A stretch of 64,000 nt of DNA, taken from NCBI GenBank assembly GCA_017983755.1, contig JAGOAU010000004.1, positions 95,628 to 159,627 of the forward strand, in the 5' to 3' direction. Both the position numbers and the translations under genes were made by a program. Of this stretch, positions 22,150 through 31,363 are shown piece after piece. A model generated the notes under the pieces. That model was not told the origin of the DNA. It saw only the letters and a list, made by a program, of their open reading frames with translations, and made no database searches. Each line of letters opens with the position of its first letter. Within the stretch, counting starts at the first letter, position 1. Source of the stretch: Azonexus sp. Lineage in GTDB: Bacteria; Pseudomonadota; Gammaproteobacteria; Burkholderiales; Rhodocyclaceae.

Positions 22150-23808
22150 ATGGACACTCGTCGCCTGATCCTGGTTTTGATCTTCACCTTCTCCAGCTTC
22201 ATGCTGTGGGAAAGCTGGCAGAAGTACAACCAGCCCAAGCCGCCGGCCAATGCCGCCACAACCGCGCCGGCCGGTAGCGCCGTGCCGCAGCCTTCCGCTG
22301 CCCTGCAGGCGGGCAGCAGCGCCGGCGCAGCGCCGGTTGCCGCCACCGCTGCTCCGGCGGCCGCGACGGCCGAAACCTTCACGGTCCAGACCGACGTGGT
22401 CAAGGCCAGCATTTCGCCGCTGGGCGGCGACATCGTCGAGCTGGACTTGCTCAACTACACGCAGCACGACAACAGCGAAAAGACCTTCGCGCTGTTCGAT
22501 GCCAAGCACCAGTACATGGCGCAGAGCGGCCTGATCGGTGAGGGACTGCCGACTCACCGCACGCAATTCCGCCGGGTCGACGGGCCGACCAAACTCGCCG
22601 ACGGCGCCGACGAACTGAAGATCCGTCTTGAAGCCACTGCCCCGAATGGCGCCAAGGTAGCCAAGATCCTGACCTTCAGGCGCGGCTCCTACCTGATCGA
22701 CGTGGCCTGGGAGATCGATAACAAGGGCGATAAGCCGCTGGTCTCGCATGCTTACTACCAGCTGCAGCGCGATGCGGTGACGCCGGAAGGCGAAACGGCA
22801 ATGGTGTCGACCTTTACCGGCCCGGCTGTCTACACCGACGGCGAAAAATACCAGAAGATCAGTTTCGACGACGTTGGCGCCGGCAAGGCCAAGTTCGCCA
22901 AGACCGCCGACAACGGCTGGCTGGCCATGGTCCAGCATTATTTTGTCTCCGCCTTCGTGCCAGGCGAAAAGACGCCGCGCGAGTACTACATGCGCAAGGT
23001 GGATGGCCAGAACGTCTATCAGGCGGGCGTCATCGTGCCGGTCGCGGAAATCGCGCCGGGCGCCACGGGGCAGACCTCGGTCAGCCTGTATGCCGGTCCG
23101 CAGGAGCAGGATACGCTGAAGAAGGTGGCGCCGGGCCTCGACCTGGTGGTCGATTACGGCTGGCTGACGGTGGTCGCTGCACCGATCTTCTGGGCCCTGC
23201 AAGCCATCTACAAGCTGGTCGGCAACTGGGGCTGGGCGATTGTCGTGCTGACTGTCATCCTCAAGCTCATCTTCTTCCCGCTGTCCGCCGCTTCATACAG
23301 GTCAATGGCCAAGATGAAGCTGCTGACGCCGCGCCTGATGCAGCTCAAGGAGCGTTACGCCGACGACAAGCAGCGCCTGAACCAGGAAATGATGAAGCTG
23401 TACCAGACCGAGAAGGTCAATCCGCTCGGCGGCTGCCTGCCGATCCTGGTCCAGATCCCGGTCTTCATCGCCCTTTACTGGGTGCTGCTCGGTGCCGTCG
23501 AGATGCGCGGCGCGCCGTGGATCCTGTGGATCAAGGACCTTGCCGCGCCCGATCCCTTCTACATCCTCCCCGTCATCATGATGGCGTCGATGTTCGTCCA
23601 GACCAAGCTGAACCCGACCCCGCCCGATCCGATCCAGGCCAAGGTCATGATGATGATGCCGCTGATCTTCGGCTTCATGTTCTTCTGGTTCCCGGCCGGC
23701 CTGGTGCTCTACTGGGTGGTCAACAACATCCTGTCGATCGCCCAGCAGTGGCAGATCACGCGCATGATCGAAGTCGGCGGCAAGGCAGCCAACGACGCCA
23801 AGGCCTGA
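22150..23808 (+). CDS. yidC: Membrane protein insertase YidC
   Basis: Inserts and folds inner-membrane proteins with or without SecYEG. The 552-aa protein has an N-terminal anchor (about residues 5-20), an Ala/Pro-rich linker, the large periplasmic P1 domain (about 75-335), then five membrane segments in the conserved 60KD domain. Within that domain are LKLIFFPLSAASYRSMAKMK, the positively charged cytoplasmic hairpin LTPRLMQLKERYADDKQRLNQ, and NPLGGCLPILVQIPVFIALYW. The length and order match Gram-negative YidC. Confidence 0.98.
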   Translation: MDTRRLILVLIFTFSSFMLWESWQKYNQPKPPANAATTAPAGSAVPQPSAALQAGSSAGAAPVAATAAPAAATAETFTVQTDVVKASISPLGGDIVELDLLNYTQHDNSEKTFALFDAKHQYMAQSGLIGEGLPTHRTQFRRVDGPTKLADGADELKIRLEATAPNGAKVAKILTFRRGSYLIDVAWEIDNKGDKPLVSHAYYQLQRDAVTPEGETAMVSTFTGPAVYTDGEKYQKISFDDVGAGKAKFAKTADNGWLAMVQHYFVSAFVPGEKTPREYYMRKVDGQNVYQAGVIVPVAEIAPGATGQTSVSLYAGPQEQDTLKKVAPGLDLVVDYGWLTVVAAPIFWALQAIYKLVGNWGWAIVVLTVILKLIFFPLSAASYRSMAKMKLLTPRLMQLKERYADDKQRLNQEMMKLYQTEKVNPLGGCLPILVQIPVFIALYWVLLGAVEMRGAPWILWIKDLAAPDPFYILPVIMMASMFVQTKLNPTPPDPIQAKVMMMMPLIFGFMFFWFPAGLVLYWVVNNILSIAQQWQITRMIEVGGKAANDAKA

Positions 23809-23811
23809 CGT

Positions 23812-25158
23812 GTGAAATCCGACACCATCGCCGCCATCGCCACGGCCCCCGGCCGCGGCGGTGTCGGGGTGATCCGCATCTCGGGCAGCAATTTGCTGCC
23901 CTTTGCTTTTGCGCTGACCGGCAAGACGCCAAAGCCGCGCTACGCGACGCTGGCCGATTTCCGGGCGGCCGACGGTTCGACGGTCGACAGCGGCATCCTG
24001 CTCTTTTTCCCCAATCCGCACTCCTTCACCGGCGAGGACGTCATCGAACTGCAGGGCCATGGCGGCCCGGTGGTCATGCAGATGCTGCTCGCCCGCTGCC
24101 TCGACCTCGGCGCGCGGCTGGCCGAACCCGGCGAATTCAGCCGGCGCGCCTTCCTCAACGGCAAGATGGACCTCGCCCAGGCCGAGGCAGTGGCCGACCT
24201 GATCGACGCGGCGACGGCCAGCGCCGCCCGTTCCGCCGTGCGTTCGCTACAGGGCGAGTTCTCGCGCGCCATTGGCGAACTGAATGAGGAACTGATCAAC
24301 CTGCGCATGCTGGTCGAGGCGACCCTCGACTTCCCCGAAGAAGACATCGATTTCCTCAAGGCTGCCGATGCCTTCGGCCGCCTGCAGCGCCTGCAGGCGA
24401 AGCTGGCCGAAATCTTCGACCGCGCCGGCCAGGGCCGGCTGCTGCAGGCCGGCCTGCATGTCGTCCTCGTCGGCCAGCCGAACGTCGGCAAGTCATCGCT
24501 GCTCAATCGCCTGGCCGGCGACGAACTGGCGATCGTCACGCCGATTGCCGGCACCACGCGCGATGCGTTGCGGTCGACCATCCAGATCGAGGGAATTCCG
24601 CTGCACATCATCGATACCGCCGGCCTGCGCGAGACCGAGGACGAGGTCGAGAAGATCGGCATTGCCCGCAGTTGGCAGGAAATCGAGCGGTCGGATGTGG
24701 TTCTTCTGCTGGTCGATGCCCAGGCCGGCGTCAGCGAAGCCGACCGCGAAATCCTCGCCAGGCTGCCGGCCCGCCTGCAGCGGGTCACGGTGCACAACAA
24801 GATCGACCTCACCGGCCGCGCCGCCGAGCGTCACGACGAGCCCGACACGGTCGCCATTTCGCTGTCGGCGCGTTCCGGCGCTGGCATCGACCTGCTGCGC
24901 CGGGAACTGCTGCGCATCGCCGGCTGGCATCAGGCCGAAGACGTCTTCATCGCCCGCGAGCGCCACCTGCGCGCGCTCGCCACGGCGCAGGAACATGTCG
25001 CGGCGGCGCGCAATGTCGTCGAAGGCCGCCTGCCGGCGCTCGAACTCTTTGCCGAGGAACTGCGCCTGGCGCAGCATTCGCTCGGCGAAATCACCGGAGA
25101 ATTCACCGCCGACGACCTGCTCGGCGTGATCTTCAGCCGTTTCTGTATCGGCAAGTAG
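23812..25158 (+). CDS. mnmE: tRNA uridine-5-carboxymethylaminomethyl GTPase MnmE
   Basis: With MnmG modifies wobble uridine 34 of several tRNAs. The 448-aa protein begins at GTG 23812 with [22 protein letters not shown], the folate-binding domain start. The G domain has [12 protein letters not shown] (P-loop), the GTTRD switch and [13 protein letters not shown], and the C-terminus is FSRFCIGK with the essential Cys. It is the last gene of the rpmH operon core. Confidence 0.98.
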   Translation: MKSDTIAAIATAPGRGGVGVIRISGSNLLPFAFALTGKTPKPRYATLADFRAADGSTVDSGILLFFPNPHSFTGEDVIELQGHGGPVVMQMLLARCLDLGARLAEPGEFSRRAFLNGKMDLAQAEAVADLIDAATASAARSAVRSLQGEFSRAIGELNEELINLRMLVEATLDFPEEDIDFLKAADAFGRLQRLQAKLAEIFDRAGQGRLLQAGLHVVLVGQPNVGKSSLLNRLAGDELAIVTPIAGTTRDALRSTIQIEGIPLHIIDTAGLRETEDEVEKIGIARSWQEIERSDVVLLLVDAQAGVSEADREILARLPARLQRVTVHNKIDLTGRAAERHDEPDTVAISLSARSGAGIDLLRRELLRIAGWHQAEDVFIARERHLRALATAQEHVAAARNVVEGRLPALELFAEELRLAQHSLGEITGEFTADDLLGVIFSRFCIGK

Positions 25159-25938
25159 GTGGATTTCCTCGATCCGGGCCTGCTAGCGCTGATTCTCGCC
25201 GCTTTCGTCGCCGGCGCCATCGACGCGGTGGTCGGCGGCGGCGGCCTGATCCAAATACCGGCCTTGTTCGCCGTGCATCCCGGCGAGTCGGCGGCGACGC
25301 TGTTCGGCACCAACAAGTGCGCCAGCGTCGTCGGCACGGCCAACGCCACCTGGCGTTATGCGCGCCGCGTCGTCATGCCGTGGCGGACCATCCTGCCGGC
25401 GGCGCTCGCCGCCTTCGCCTTCTCGTATCTCGGGGCCGCGGCCGTTGCCTGGCTGCCGAAGGACGCGGTGCGGCCGCTGATCCTCGTCTTGCTCGTCTTC
25501 GCCGCGGTCTACACCCTGATGAAGAAGGATTTCGGCGAGCAGCACCGGCCGGCCCACAGCGGCCACCGCGAACTGTTCTACGCGATCCTGCTCGGCGGCG
25601 TCATCGGCTTCTACGACGGCTTTTTCGGGCCGGGCACCGGCAGCTTCCTGATTTTCCTGTTCGTCCGCTTTTTCGGCTTCGATTTCCTGCATGCCTCGGC
25701 CGGCGCCAAGGTGGTCAATGTCGCCACCAATCTCGCCGCCCTCGCCTACTTCCTGCCCAACGGCCATGTCCTGCCGCTGCTGGCGGCGGCGATGGCGGTG
25801 GCCAACGTCGGCGGCTCGGTTGCCGGTACCTGGCTGGCCCTGCGCCACGGCAGCCGCTTCGTGCGCCAGGTCTTCCTGGTGCTGGTCGCGGTGCTGATCG
25901 TCAAGTTCGCCCGGGATACGCTGGCGCCGTTCCTGTGA
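25159..25938 (+). CDS. TSUP (TauE/SafE/DUF81) family membrane permease
   Basis: A 259-aa integral membrane protein with about eight hydrophobic segments and the family's repeated glycine-rich motifs (VGGGGLIQIPALF near residue 27 and FGPGTGSFLIF near 157). Family members export or import sulfite, sulfoacetate and other small anions. The GTG start follows the mnmE stop directly with no gap, so it is probably co-transcribed. The substrate cannot be predicted. Confidence 0.85.
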   Translation: MDFLDPGLLALILAAFVAGAIDAVVGGGGLIQIPALFAVHPGESAATLFGTNKCASVVGTANATWRYARRVVMPWRTILPAALAAFAFSYLGAAAVAWLPKDAVRPLILVLLVFAAVYTLMKKDFGEQHRPAHSGHRELFYAILLGGVIGFYDGFFGPGTGSFLIFLFVRFFGFDFLHASAGAKVVNVATNLAALAYFLPNGHVLPLLAAAMAVANVGGSVAGTWLALRHGSRFVRQVFLVLVAVLIVKFARDTLAPFL

Positions 25939-25993
25939 ATAGGGCCGCGATCCGGGGAAGGTATAATCGGGGTCGCAGTCGAAGGGATTCCTG

Positions 25994-26629
25994 ATGTCAC
26001 AAACCAGCATTTTTGGCTATTTTCGGCGGTCGACCGCAGCTGTCGTGGTCGCCCTGCTGGCGGCCTGCGCCGGCGGTCCGGGCGGGACGCAAGGCGATGG
26101 TACGGCGCCGCCGCGAGCGGCCAGGACGGCTACCCTGCAGTCCGGCTACGCCTGCTGCAACCTGCGTTACGACGGCGACCAGATCAAGGATTCCAACCTC
26201 GGTCAGCTGCCGTTCATCGCGGCGGGAACGCCGGTCCGGGTGAAGACGATCGACGACAACGTCGCCCAGGTCGATGTCGATGGCCGGCCGATGCGCATGG
26301 TGCTCGAGAATCGCGGCGCGGAGACGATCCAGCAGTGGCTGGCGCGGCTCGTCGTCGGCGAAGACCCGCGCACCAGGCTGGCCGCCTTCCCGCCCGCCGT
26401 GCGCGACGCGATCAGGGCCGGCAAGCTGGCCAAGGGGATGACGCGGGAACAGGTGATCATGGCCGTCGGCTATCCGCAGACCAGCGACAAACTGCCCCTG
26501 GACGGACCGCACTGGCGCTACTGGTGGTCCGGCTTCTCGCCCTATTACGTCTATTGGTCACGCGACAAGGTCAGCCGCATCGACGGCCAGGGCGAAGTCG
26601 TCGGCAACGTCATTTTCAAGGGCAGGTAA
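25994..26629 (+). CDS. Lipoprotein with OmlA/BamE-like C-terminal domain
   Basis: A 211-aa lipoprotein: its signal peptide ends at lipobox LLAAC (Cys at about residue 25). The middle is unassigned. The C-terminal 80 residues (GMTREQVIMAVGYPQTSDKLP ... WSRDKVSRIDGQGEVVGNVIF) resemble the small SmpA/OmlA fold. The signal peptide codons FGYFRRSTAA are encoded by a full copy of the dispersed repeat. Whether it belongs functionally to the pigment operon 37 bp downstream is open; it could share its promoter. Confidence 0.7.
   Translation: MSQTSIFGYFRRSTAAVVVALLAACAGGPGGTQGDGTAPPRAARTATLQSGYACCNLRYDGDQIKDSNLGQLPFIAAGTPVRVKTIDDNVAQVDVDGRPMRMVLENRGAETIQQWLARLVVGEDPRTRLAAFPPAVRDAIRAGKLAKGMTREQVIMAVGYPQTSDKLPLDGPHWRYWWSGFSPYYVYWSRDKVSRIDGQGEVVGNVIFKGR
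26010..26040 (-). repeat. Dispersed TGCGGTCGAC repeat copy in a lipoprotein signal peptide
   Basis: Exact core (26029-26038) on the minus strand, then GAAAA and AAAAA tracts at ideal spacing. It provides codons for the signal peptide of the 25994 gene. Confidence 0.78.
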
Positions 26630-26666
26630 TCCCTGCTGCCGCGCAACCATTCGCAAGGATCCGCCA

Positions 26667-28004
26667 ATGGAACAACACGCTGAGGCAACGCAATCCCGGC
26701 ACTGCGACGTGCTGGTGATCGGCGGCGGGCCGGCGGGGTCGACGGTGGCGCCGCTGCTCGCCGAAATGGGCTACAAGGTGGTGCTGCTCGACAAGGCCCG
26801 GCACCCGCGCTTTCACATCGGCGAATCGCTGTTGCCGGCCAACCTGCCGCTGTTCGAGCGCCTTGGCGTCGGCGCCGAGGTGCGCGCCATCGGCATGGAG
26901 AAATGGGGTGCCGAGTTCGTTTCGCCGCATCACGACCACAAGCAGGCCTTCCATTTCGCCGAGGCCTGGGACAAGTCGATGCCCTACGCCTACCAGGTCA
27001 AGCGCGCCGAGTTCGACACCGTGCTGATCCGCAACGCGGCGCGCAAGGGCGTCGCGGTGCATGAAGGCTGCAAGGTGCGGCGTGTCGATTTCCTGCCGGA
27101 CAATGGCGGCGCGGTGGTGAGCGCCGGCCATGACGACGGGCGCGAAGAAGTATGGCAGGCGCGCTTCGTCGTCGATGCGTCCGGCCGCGACACCTTCCTC
27201 GCCAACCGTTTCCGGATCAAGCAGCGCAACCCGCGCCACAACAGTTCGGCGGTCTATGGCCACTTCGCCGGCGCCCGCCGCAACGAGGGCCAGGCCGAAG
27301 GCAACATCACCATCTTCTGGTTCGAGCACGGCTGGTTCTGGTTCATCCCGATGCAGGGCGGCGTCACCAGCGTCGGCATGGTGACCTGGCCGTATTTCAT
27401 GCAGACCCGCGGGGGGCGCGCCCTGGAACAATTTCTCGCCGACGGCATCGCGCTCTGCCCGGCGCTCGCCGAGCGCCTGGCGGACGCCCGCCTGGTCAAC
27501 GAGGTCGAGGCGACGGGCAATTTCTCCTATGTTTCCGAGCGCAACCACGGCCCCAACTACCTGCTGCTCGGCGATGCCTACGCCTTCATCGACCCGGTCT
27601 TTTCGTCAGGTGTCTGGCTGGCGATGAACAGCGGCGTCATCGGCGCCGAGACCATCGACGCCTGCCTGAAGAACCCGGCCGCCGCCGGCGCCGCGCTCAA
27701 GCGCTTCGACCGCCTGATGAAACGCGGGCCGAAGGAATTTTCGTGGTTCATCTACCGCGTGACCAACCCGATCATGCGCGACTTCTTCATGGGGCCGAAA
27801 AACATCTTCCGCGTCAAGGAAGCGCTGCTTTCGGTGCTCGCCGGCGACATCTTCGGCAAGACGCCGATCTGGCATTCGCTTCGCGTGTTCAAGCTGTTCT
27901 ACTACACCGCCAACGTCCTCCAGCCACGCCGCGCCTTCCGCGGCTGGCAGCGCCGCCGCTTCAACATCCGCCGCGTCGACGATCCGGCCGTCCCCGCAGG
28001 CTGA
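26667..28004 (+). CDS. Flavin-dependent halogenase-like oxidoreductase of the aryl polyene cluster
   Basis: A 445-aa FAD enzyme. The dinucleotide loop GGGPAG is at residues 19-24 and the RFHIGESLLP motif follows at about 49-58. It also has the halogenase fingerprint WFWFIP (W223 to P228; consensus WxWxIP) and FIDPVFSSG at 307-315, the FxxPxxSxG motif reported for FADH2-dependent halogenases. It is the first gene of the plus pigment operon, followed 3 bp later by the chorismatase. Xanthomonadins made by related clusters are brominated, which fits. It could instead be a non-halogenating member of the family; the catalytic Lys needs alignment. Confidence 0.75.
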   Translation: MEQHAEATQSRHCDVLVIGGGPAGSTVAPLLAEMGYKVVLLDKARHPRFHIGESLLPANLPLFERLGVGAEVRAIGMEKWGAEFVSPHHDHKQAFHFAEAWDKSMPYAYQVKRAEFDTVLIRNAARKGVAVHEGCKVRRVDFLPDNGGAVVSAGHDDGREEVWQARFVVDASGRDTFLANRFRIKQRNPRHNSSAVYGHFAGARRNEGQAEGNITIFWFEHGWFWFIPMQGGVTSVGMVTWPYFMQTRGGRALEQFLADGIALCPALAERLADARLVNEVEATGNFSYVSERNHGPNYLLLGDAYAFIDPVFSSGVWLAMNSGVIGAETIDACLKNPAAAGAALKRFDRLMKRGPKEFSWFIYRVTNPIMRDFFMGPKNIFRVKEALLSVLAGDIFGKTPIWHSLRVFKLFYYTANVLQPRRAFRGWQRRRFNIRRVDDPAVPAG

Positions 28005-28006
28005 CG

Positions 28007-29020
28007 GTGCTGGAACTGCTCACCCGCCAGTCGCCATGCGACCTGCCGAATGTCGCCGCGGCCGGCTACGTGCTCGGCGGCGCCGGCCTCGGTCAGTCGC
28101 TCCCGGCCGTTGTGCCGGCGTGGCCGGAGCAGCGCATTTTCGCCCCGCTGGCGGGGTCGACCGCAACTGGCCTGCATGAACTCTGGCGCAGCGCTGATCC
28201 CTGTGAGGCGGGTAATTCGCAAGGCATCGCCTGGCGTCGCGCCGGCGACGTGCTCTACGGCGTCATCGAAATGGCGGAAGCCGACATTGCCGGCGCTGGG
28301 GTGCGCTCGCCGCTGCAGGCAGCCAGCCAGGAAGCCTATGCCCGCATCTTCCGGCTGCTCGACGCGCAGGGATTGCCGCACCTGTGGCGGGTGTGGAACT
28401 ACTTCGCCGACATCAACGGCGAGTCGCACGGCCTCGAGCGTTATCGCCAGTTCAACATCGGCCGCCAGGATGCCTTTCTCGAATTCCAGCGCGGGGCCAC
28501 CGGCAACGTGCCGGCCGCCTGCGCCATCGGTCTGGCCGGCGGGCCGCTGCGGATCGCCTTCATGGCCGGCGGGAAAGCCGCAACGGCACTGGAAAACCCG
28601 CGCCAGGTCAGCGCCTACAACTACCCTGCCGACTACGGCCCGCGCAGCCCGACCTTCTCGCGCGCCGCGCTGGCCTTTCCGCCCGGCCAGGAAATCCTCT
28701 TCGTTTCCGGTACCGCGAGCATCCTCGGCCACCGGACGGTGCATGCCAACGATGCCGCCGCGCAGTGCCGCGAGGTGCTGGCCAATATCGAGGCCGTGGT
28801 GGCCGAGGCGAACCGGCTGCGTTGCTCGGCCATATTCTCCCTCGGCGAACTGTGCTACCGGGTCTATATCCGCCATGTCGCCGATTTCGCCAAGGTGGAG
28901 GAAGCCCTGACCGACCGACTCGGCGCCGCCGCCGATGTCGTCTTCTTGCAGGCCGATATCTGCCGCGCCGATCTGTTGCTGGAAATCGAGGCGACCGGCA
29001 TCCACGCGCTGGCCGGATGA
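28007..29020 (+). CDS. Chorismatase (XanB2/FkbO/Hyg5 family), hydroxybenzoate synthase
   Basis: Converts chorismate to 3- and/or 4-hydroxybenzoate, the aryl head of the pigment. The 337-aa protein carries family blocks LWRVWNYFADIN, GLERYRQFNIGRQDAF, YNYPADYGPRSPTFSR, LFVSGTASILGH and the C-terminal Glu-rich end. A GTG start at 28007 lies 2 bases after the halogenase stop; the frame is open further upstream but only as a shadow. The stop overlaps the next ATG (ATGA). Which isomer it makes cannot be told by eye. A repeat copy lies at 28137-28168. Confidence 0.85.
   Translation: MLELLTRQSPCDLPNVAAAGYVLGGAGLGQSLPAVVPAWPEQRIFAPLAGSTATGLHELWRSADPCEAGNSQGIAWRRAGDVLYGVIEMAEADIAGAGVRSPLQAASQEAYARIFRLLDAQGLPHLWRVWNYFADINGESHGLERYRQFNIGRQDAFLEFQRGATGNVPAACAIGLAGGPLRIAFMAGGKAATALENPRQVSAYNYPADYGPRSPTFSRAALAFPPGQEILFVSGTASILGHRTVHANDAAAQCREVLANIEAVVAEANRLRCSAIFSLGELCYRVYIRHVADFAKVEEALTDRLGAAADVVFLQADICRADLLLEIEATGIHALAG
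28137..28168 (-). repeat. Dispersed TGCGGTCGAC repeat copy inside the chorismatase gene
   Basis: Exact core (28156-28165) with only the distal GAAAA tract kept; it encodes FAPLAGSTATG. Confidence 0.5.
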
Positions 29021-29799
29021 GCGGCCCGCAACGCGCCGGCAATCCGCTGTGGAGTGCCTACGAAATCCTCGCCATGCTGCTCGGACTCGGCATGCTGGCG
29101 CTTCTATGCCTGATCTGGCTGCCCTTCGCGCTGCTGCTGCACGCGTTGCTGCCACGCCGCCTCGGGCAGCCGCTCGGGCGGCGGGCGATCATGCGCGGCT
29201 TCCGCTTCTACCTCGGCTTCCTGCAGGTTTTTTGTGCCTGCCGCTTCGAGCTCGCCGAACTTGACCGCCTGCGCGACGCCGGGCCCCTGATCGTCGCCGC
29301 CAACCATCCGTCGCTGCTCGACGTGGTGCTGATCGCTTCGCGCCTGCCCAACGCCGTCTGCGTGATCAAGGCCGCCCTGCTCGACCGCCTGCTGTTCGGT
29401 GCGGCAGCGCGCCTTGCCGGCTACATCCGCAACGATGCACCGCTGGAAATGATCCTGCAGGCGCGCGCCGAACTGCGCGAAGGGGCGCAGCTGGTGATCT
29501 TTCCCGAAGGATCGCGAACCGCCGGCTTCCCGCTCGATCCCTTCGCGCCGGGCTGCGGCCTGCTCGCCTGGCGGGCGACGACGCCGGTCCAGACGCTGCT
29601 GATCGAGTTCTCGACGCCCTATCTCGGCAAGGCCTGGCCGCTCTTCCGCCGCCCGTCGCTGCCCCTGCATTGCCGCATCCGCCTTGGCCGGCGCTTTCCG
29701 CCGCCCGCCGACCACGCTGCCTTCACTCGCGAACTCGAGGCCTGTTTCCGCGCGGAATTGAGCCAAAATACGGCGTCGACCGCAACCGGCGCGGCCTGA
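29017..29799 (+). CDS. Lysophospholipid acyltransferase-like (PlsC family) enzyme
   Basis: A 260-aa membrane-associated acyltransferase. N-terminal hydrophobic segments span about residues 18-50, then the HX4D catalytic motif NHPSLLD near 95 and FPEGSRT near 165. It overlaps the chorismatase stop by 4 bp. In aryl polyene clusters acyltransferases attach a fatty acyl or the polyene chain to the glycolipid anchor; which acceptor applies here is unknown. The last residues (NTASTATGAA) are translated from a repeat copy that precedes the stop codon. Confidence 0.83.
   Translation: MSGPQRAGNPLWSAYEILAMLLGLGMLALLCLIWLPFALLLHALLPRRLGQPLGRRAIMRGFRFYLGFLQVFCACRFELAELDRLRDAGPLIVAANHPSLLDVVLIASRLPNAVCVIKAALLDRLLFGAAARLAGYIRNDAPLEMILQARAELREGAQLVIFPEGSRTAGFPLDPFAPGCGLLAWRATTPVQTLLIEFSTPYLGKAWPLFRRPSLPLHCRIRLGRRFPPPADHAAFTRELEACFRAELSQNTASTATGAA
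29763..29789 (-). repeat. Dispersed TGCGGTCGAC repeat copy at an acyltransferase 3' end
   Basis: Exact core (29775-29784) with one A/T tract (TATTTT). It codes for the C-terminal tail STATG, 9 bp before the stop. Confidence 0.6.
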
Positions 29800-29809
29800 C
29801 CACGAACCC

Positions 29810-30568
29810 ATGCCCACCGCCTCCCGCACCCATCTCGTCATCATCCCCAGCTACAACCCGGGCCCCGGCGTGGTCGCCACGGTGCGCGCTGCGCGTGCGC
29901 AGTGGACGCCGGTCTGGGTGGTGGTCGACGGCAGCAGCGACGGCAGCGCCGCAGCGCTGCGGGCGCTGGCGGCACAGGACGATGGGCTGCAGGTCATCGT
30001 CCTTCAGGAAAACCGCGGCAAGGGCGCGGCGGTGCTCGCCGGCATCAAGCAGGCCGCCGCTGCCGGCTTCACCCACGCGCTGACCATGGATTCCGACGGC
30101 CAGCACCCGGCCGACCTGATCCCCGCCTTCATGGCCGCCTCGCAGGCCGATCCCGGCGCCATGGTTCTCGGCAAGCCGGTATTCGGGCCGGAGGCGCCGG
30201 CGCTGCGCGTCAATGGCCGCAAGGTGTCGAACGGCTGGGCCAATCTCGAAACGCTGTGGATGGGGATCGGCGATTCGCTGTACGGCTTTCGTGTCTATCC
30301 GGTCGCGCCGCTGATCCGCATCATGCAAAAAAACCGCTTCATGCGCCGCTTCGATTTCGATCCCGAGGCGGTCGTCCGCCTGTGCTGGGCCGGCGTCCGG
30401 CCGCGCAACCTCGACGCGCCGGTGCGCTACCTGTCGGCGGCCGAAGGCGGCGTCTCGCATTTCAAATACCTGCGCGACAATACGCTGCTGACCTGGATGC
30501 ACACGCGGCTGTTCATCGGCTTCCTGCTGCGCCTGCCGTGGCTGGTCTGGCAGCGCGCCACCCACTGA
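29810..30568 (+). CDS. Family 2 glycosyltransferase
   Basis: A 252-aa GT-A fold transferase: VIIPSYNPG at the start, VVDGSSDGS, the NRGKGAAVLAGI loop and the metal-binding DSDGQH at about residues 95-100. It resembles dolichol-phosphate-mannose-synthase-type enzymes without C-terminal membrane helices. In the best-known aryl polyene clusters a glycosyltransferase domain is fused to an acyltransferase; here they are separate genes. Likely role: adding a sugar to the lipid or polyene anchor. Confidence 0.85.
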   Translation: MPTASRTHLVIIPSYNPGPGVVATVRAARAQWTPVWVVVDGSSDGSAAALRALAAQDDGLQVIVLQENRGKGAAVLAGIKQAAAAGFTHALTMDSDGQHPADLIPAFMAASQADPGAMVLGKPVFGPEAPALRVNGRKVSNGWANLETLWMGIGDSLYGFRVYPVAPLIRIMQKNRFMRRFDFDPEAVVRLCWAGVRPRNLDAPVRYLSAAEGGVSHFKYLRDNTLLTWMHTRLFIGFLLRLPWLVWQRATH

Positions 30569-30592
30569 AATCCTTTCCTGATCGTTGCCAGA

Positions 30593-31363
30593 ATGAACCC
30601 GAGCGAACCGCGCCATGCCGCCCTCAAACCCGATGCCCGCCTCGACGCCTATTTTTCCGGCGAGGACGAGCGGCGCCGCGTCACCCGCGAGCTGTTCGAC
30701 CAGGCGGCCGCCGGCTACGATGAGGCCGAGCGCATCACCGGCTTCGGCACCGGACCCCGCTATCGGCGCGAGGTGCTGCAGCGCAACGGCCTCGGCGCCG
30801 GCATGCACCTGCTCGACGTGGCGGCCGGCACCGGCCTGGTGACGGTTGCCGGGGTCGAACTGGTCGGCCCGCAGGGCCGGGTGCTGGCCCTCGACCCCTC
30901 GCCCGGCATGCTTGCCGAGCTGCGCCGGAAGGTCGATGTCGAGACCATCGAAGGCTATGCCGAGGCGATCCCGTTGCCCGATGCTCATGTCGATTTCATC
31001 TCGATGGGCTACGCGCTGCGCCACGTCGGCGACCTCGACCAGGCGTTTTCGGAATACCTGCGTGTGCTGCGTCCCGGTGGGCGGGTCTGCCTGATGGAAA
31101 TCAGCCGCCCACAAAACCGGCTCGGCCAGTGGCTGCTGGCGGCCTACCTGGGCCACGTCGTACCGCTGCTGTCGCGCTTGGGCCGCCGCCGGGCCGATGT
31201 CGGGCGCCTGTGGGCGTACTACGGCGACACCGTCACTGCCGCTGTCGACCCGGCGCAGGTGCTCGCCGCCCTGCGCCAGGCCGGCTTCGAGGATGTCCAC
31301 TGCATGGTCACCCTCGGCATCTTCCGCGAGTATCTCGGACGCAAGGCCGACCGGGCTTCATGA
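30593..31363 (+). CDS. Class I SAM-dependent methyltransferase (UbiE-like)
   Basis: A 256-aa Rossmann methyltransferase with motif I LLDVAAGTGLVT at about residues 68-79, motif II region VLALDPSPGML and FISMGYALRHVGDL. Its similarity to UbiE/MenG fits methylation of an aromatic ring, and aryl polyenes often carry ring methyl groups, so methylation of the hydroxyphenyl head is the natural inference. O- versus C-methylation cannot be decided. It overlaps the antiporter ATG by 4 bp. Confidence 0.83.
   Translation: MNPSEPRHAALKPDARLDAYFSGEDERRRVTRELFDQAAAGYDEAERITGFGTGPRYRREVLQRNGLGAGMHLLDVAAGTGLVTVAGVELVGPQGRVLALDPSPGMLAELRRKVDVETIEGYAEAIPLPDAHVDFISMGYALRHVGDLDQAFSEYLRVLRPGGRVCLMEISRPQNRLGQWLLAAYLGHVVPLLSRLGRRRADVGRLWAYYGDTVTAAVDPAQVLAALRQAGFEDVHCMVTLGIFREYLGRKADRAS

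Noticed and set aside
24569-24578. Exact repeat core in mnmE
   Set aside because: It lies in the conserved G domain right after the GTTRDA switch and lacks the tail.
27152-28006. Upstream extension of the chorismatase frame
   Set aside because: Arg-rich shadow of the halogenase gene; family similarity begins at GTG 28007.
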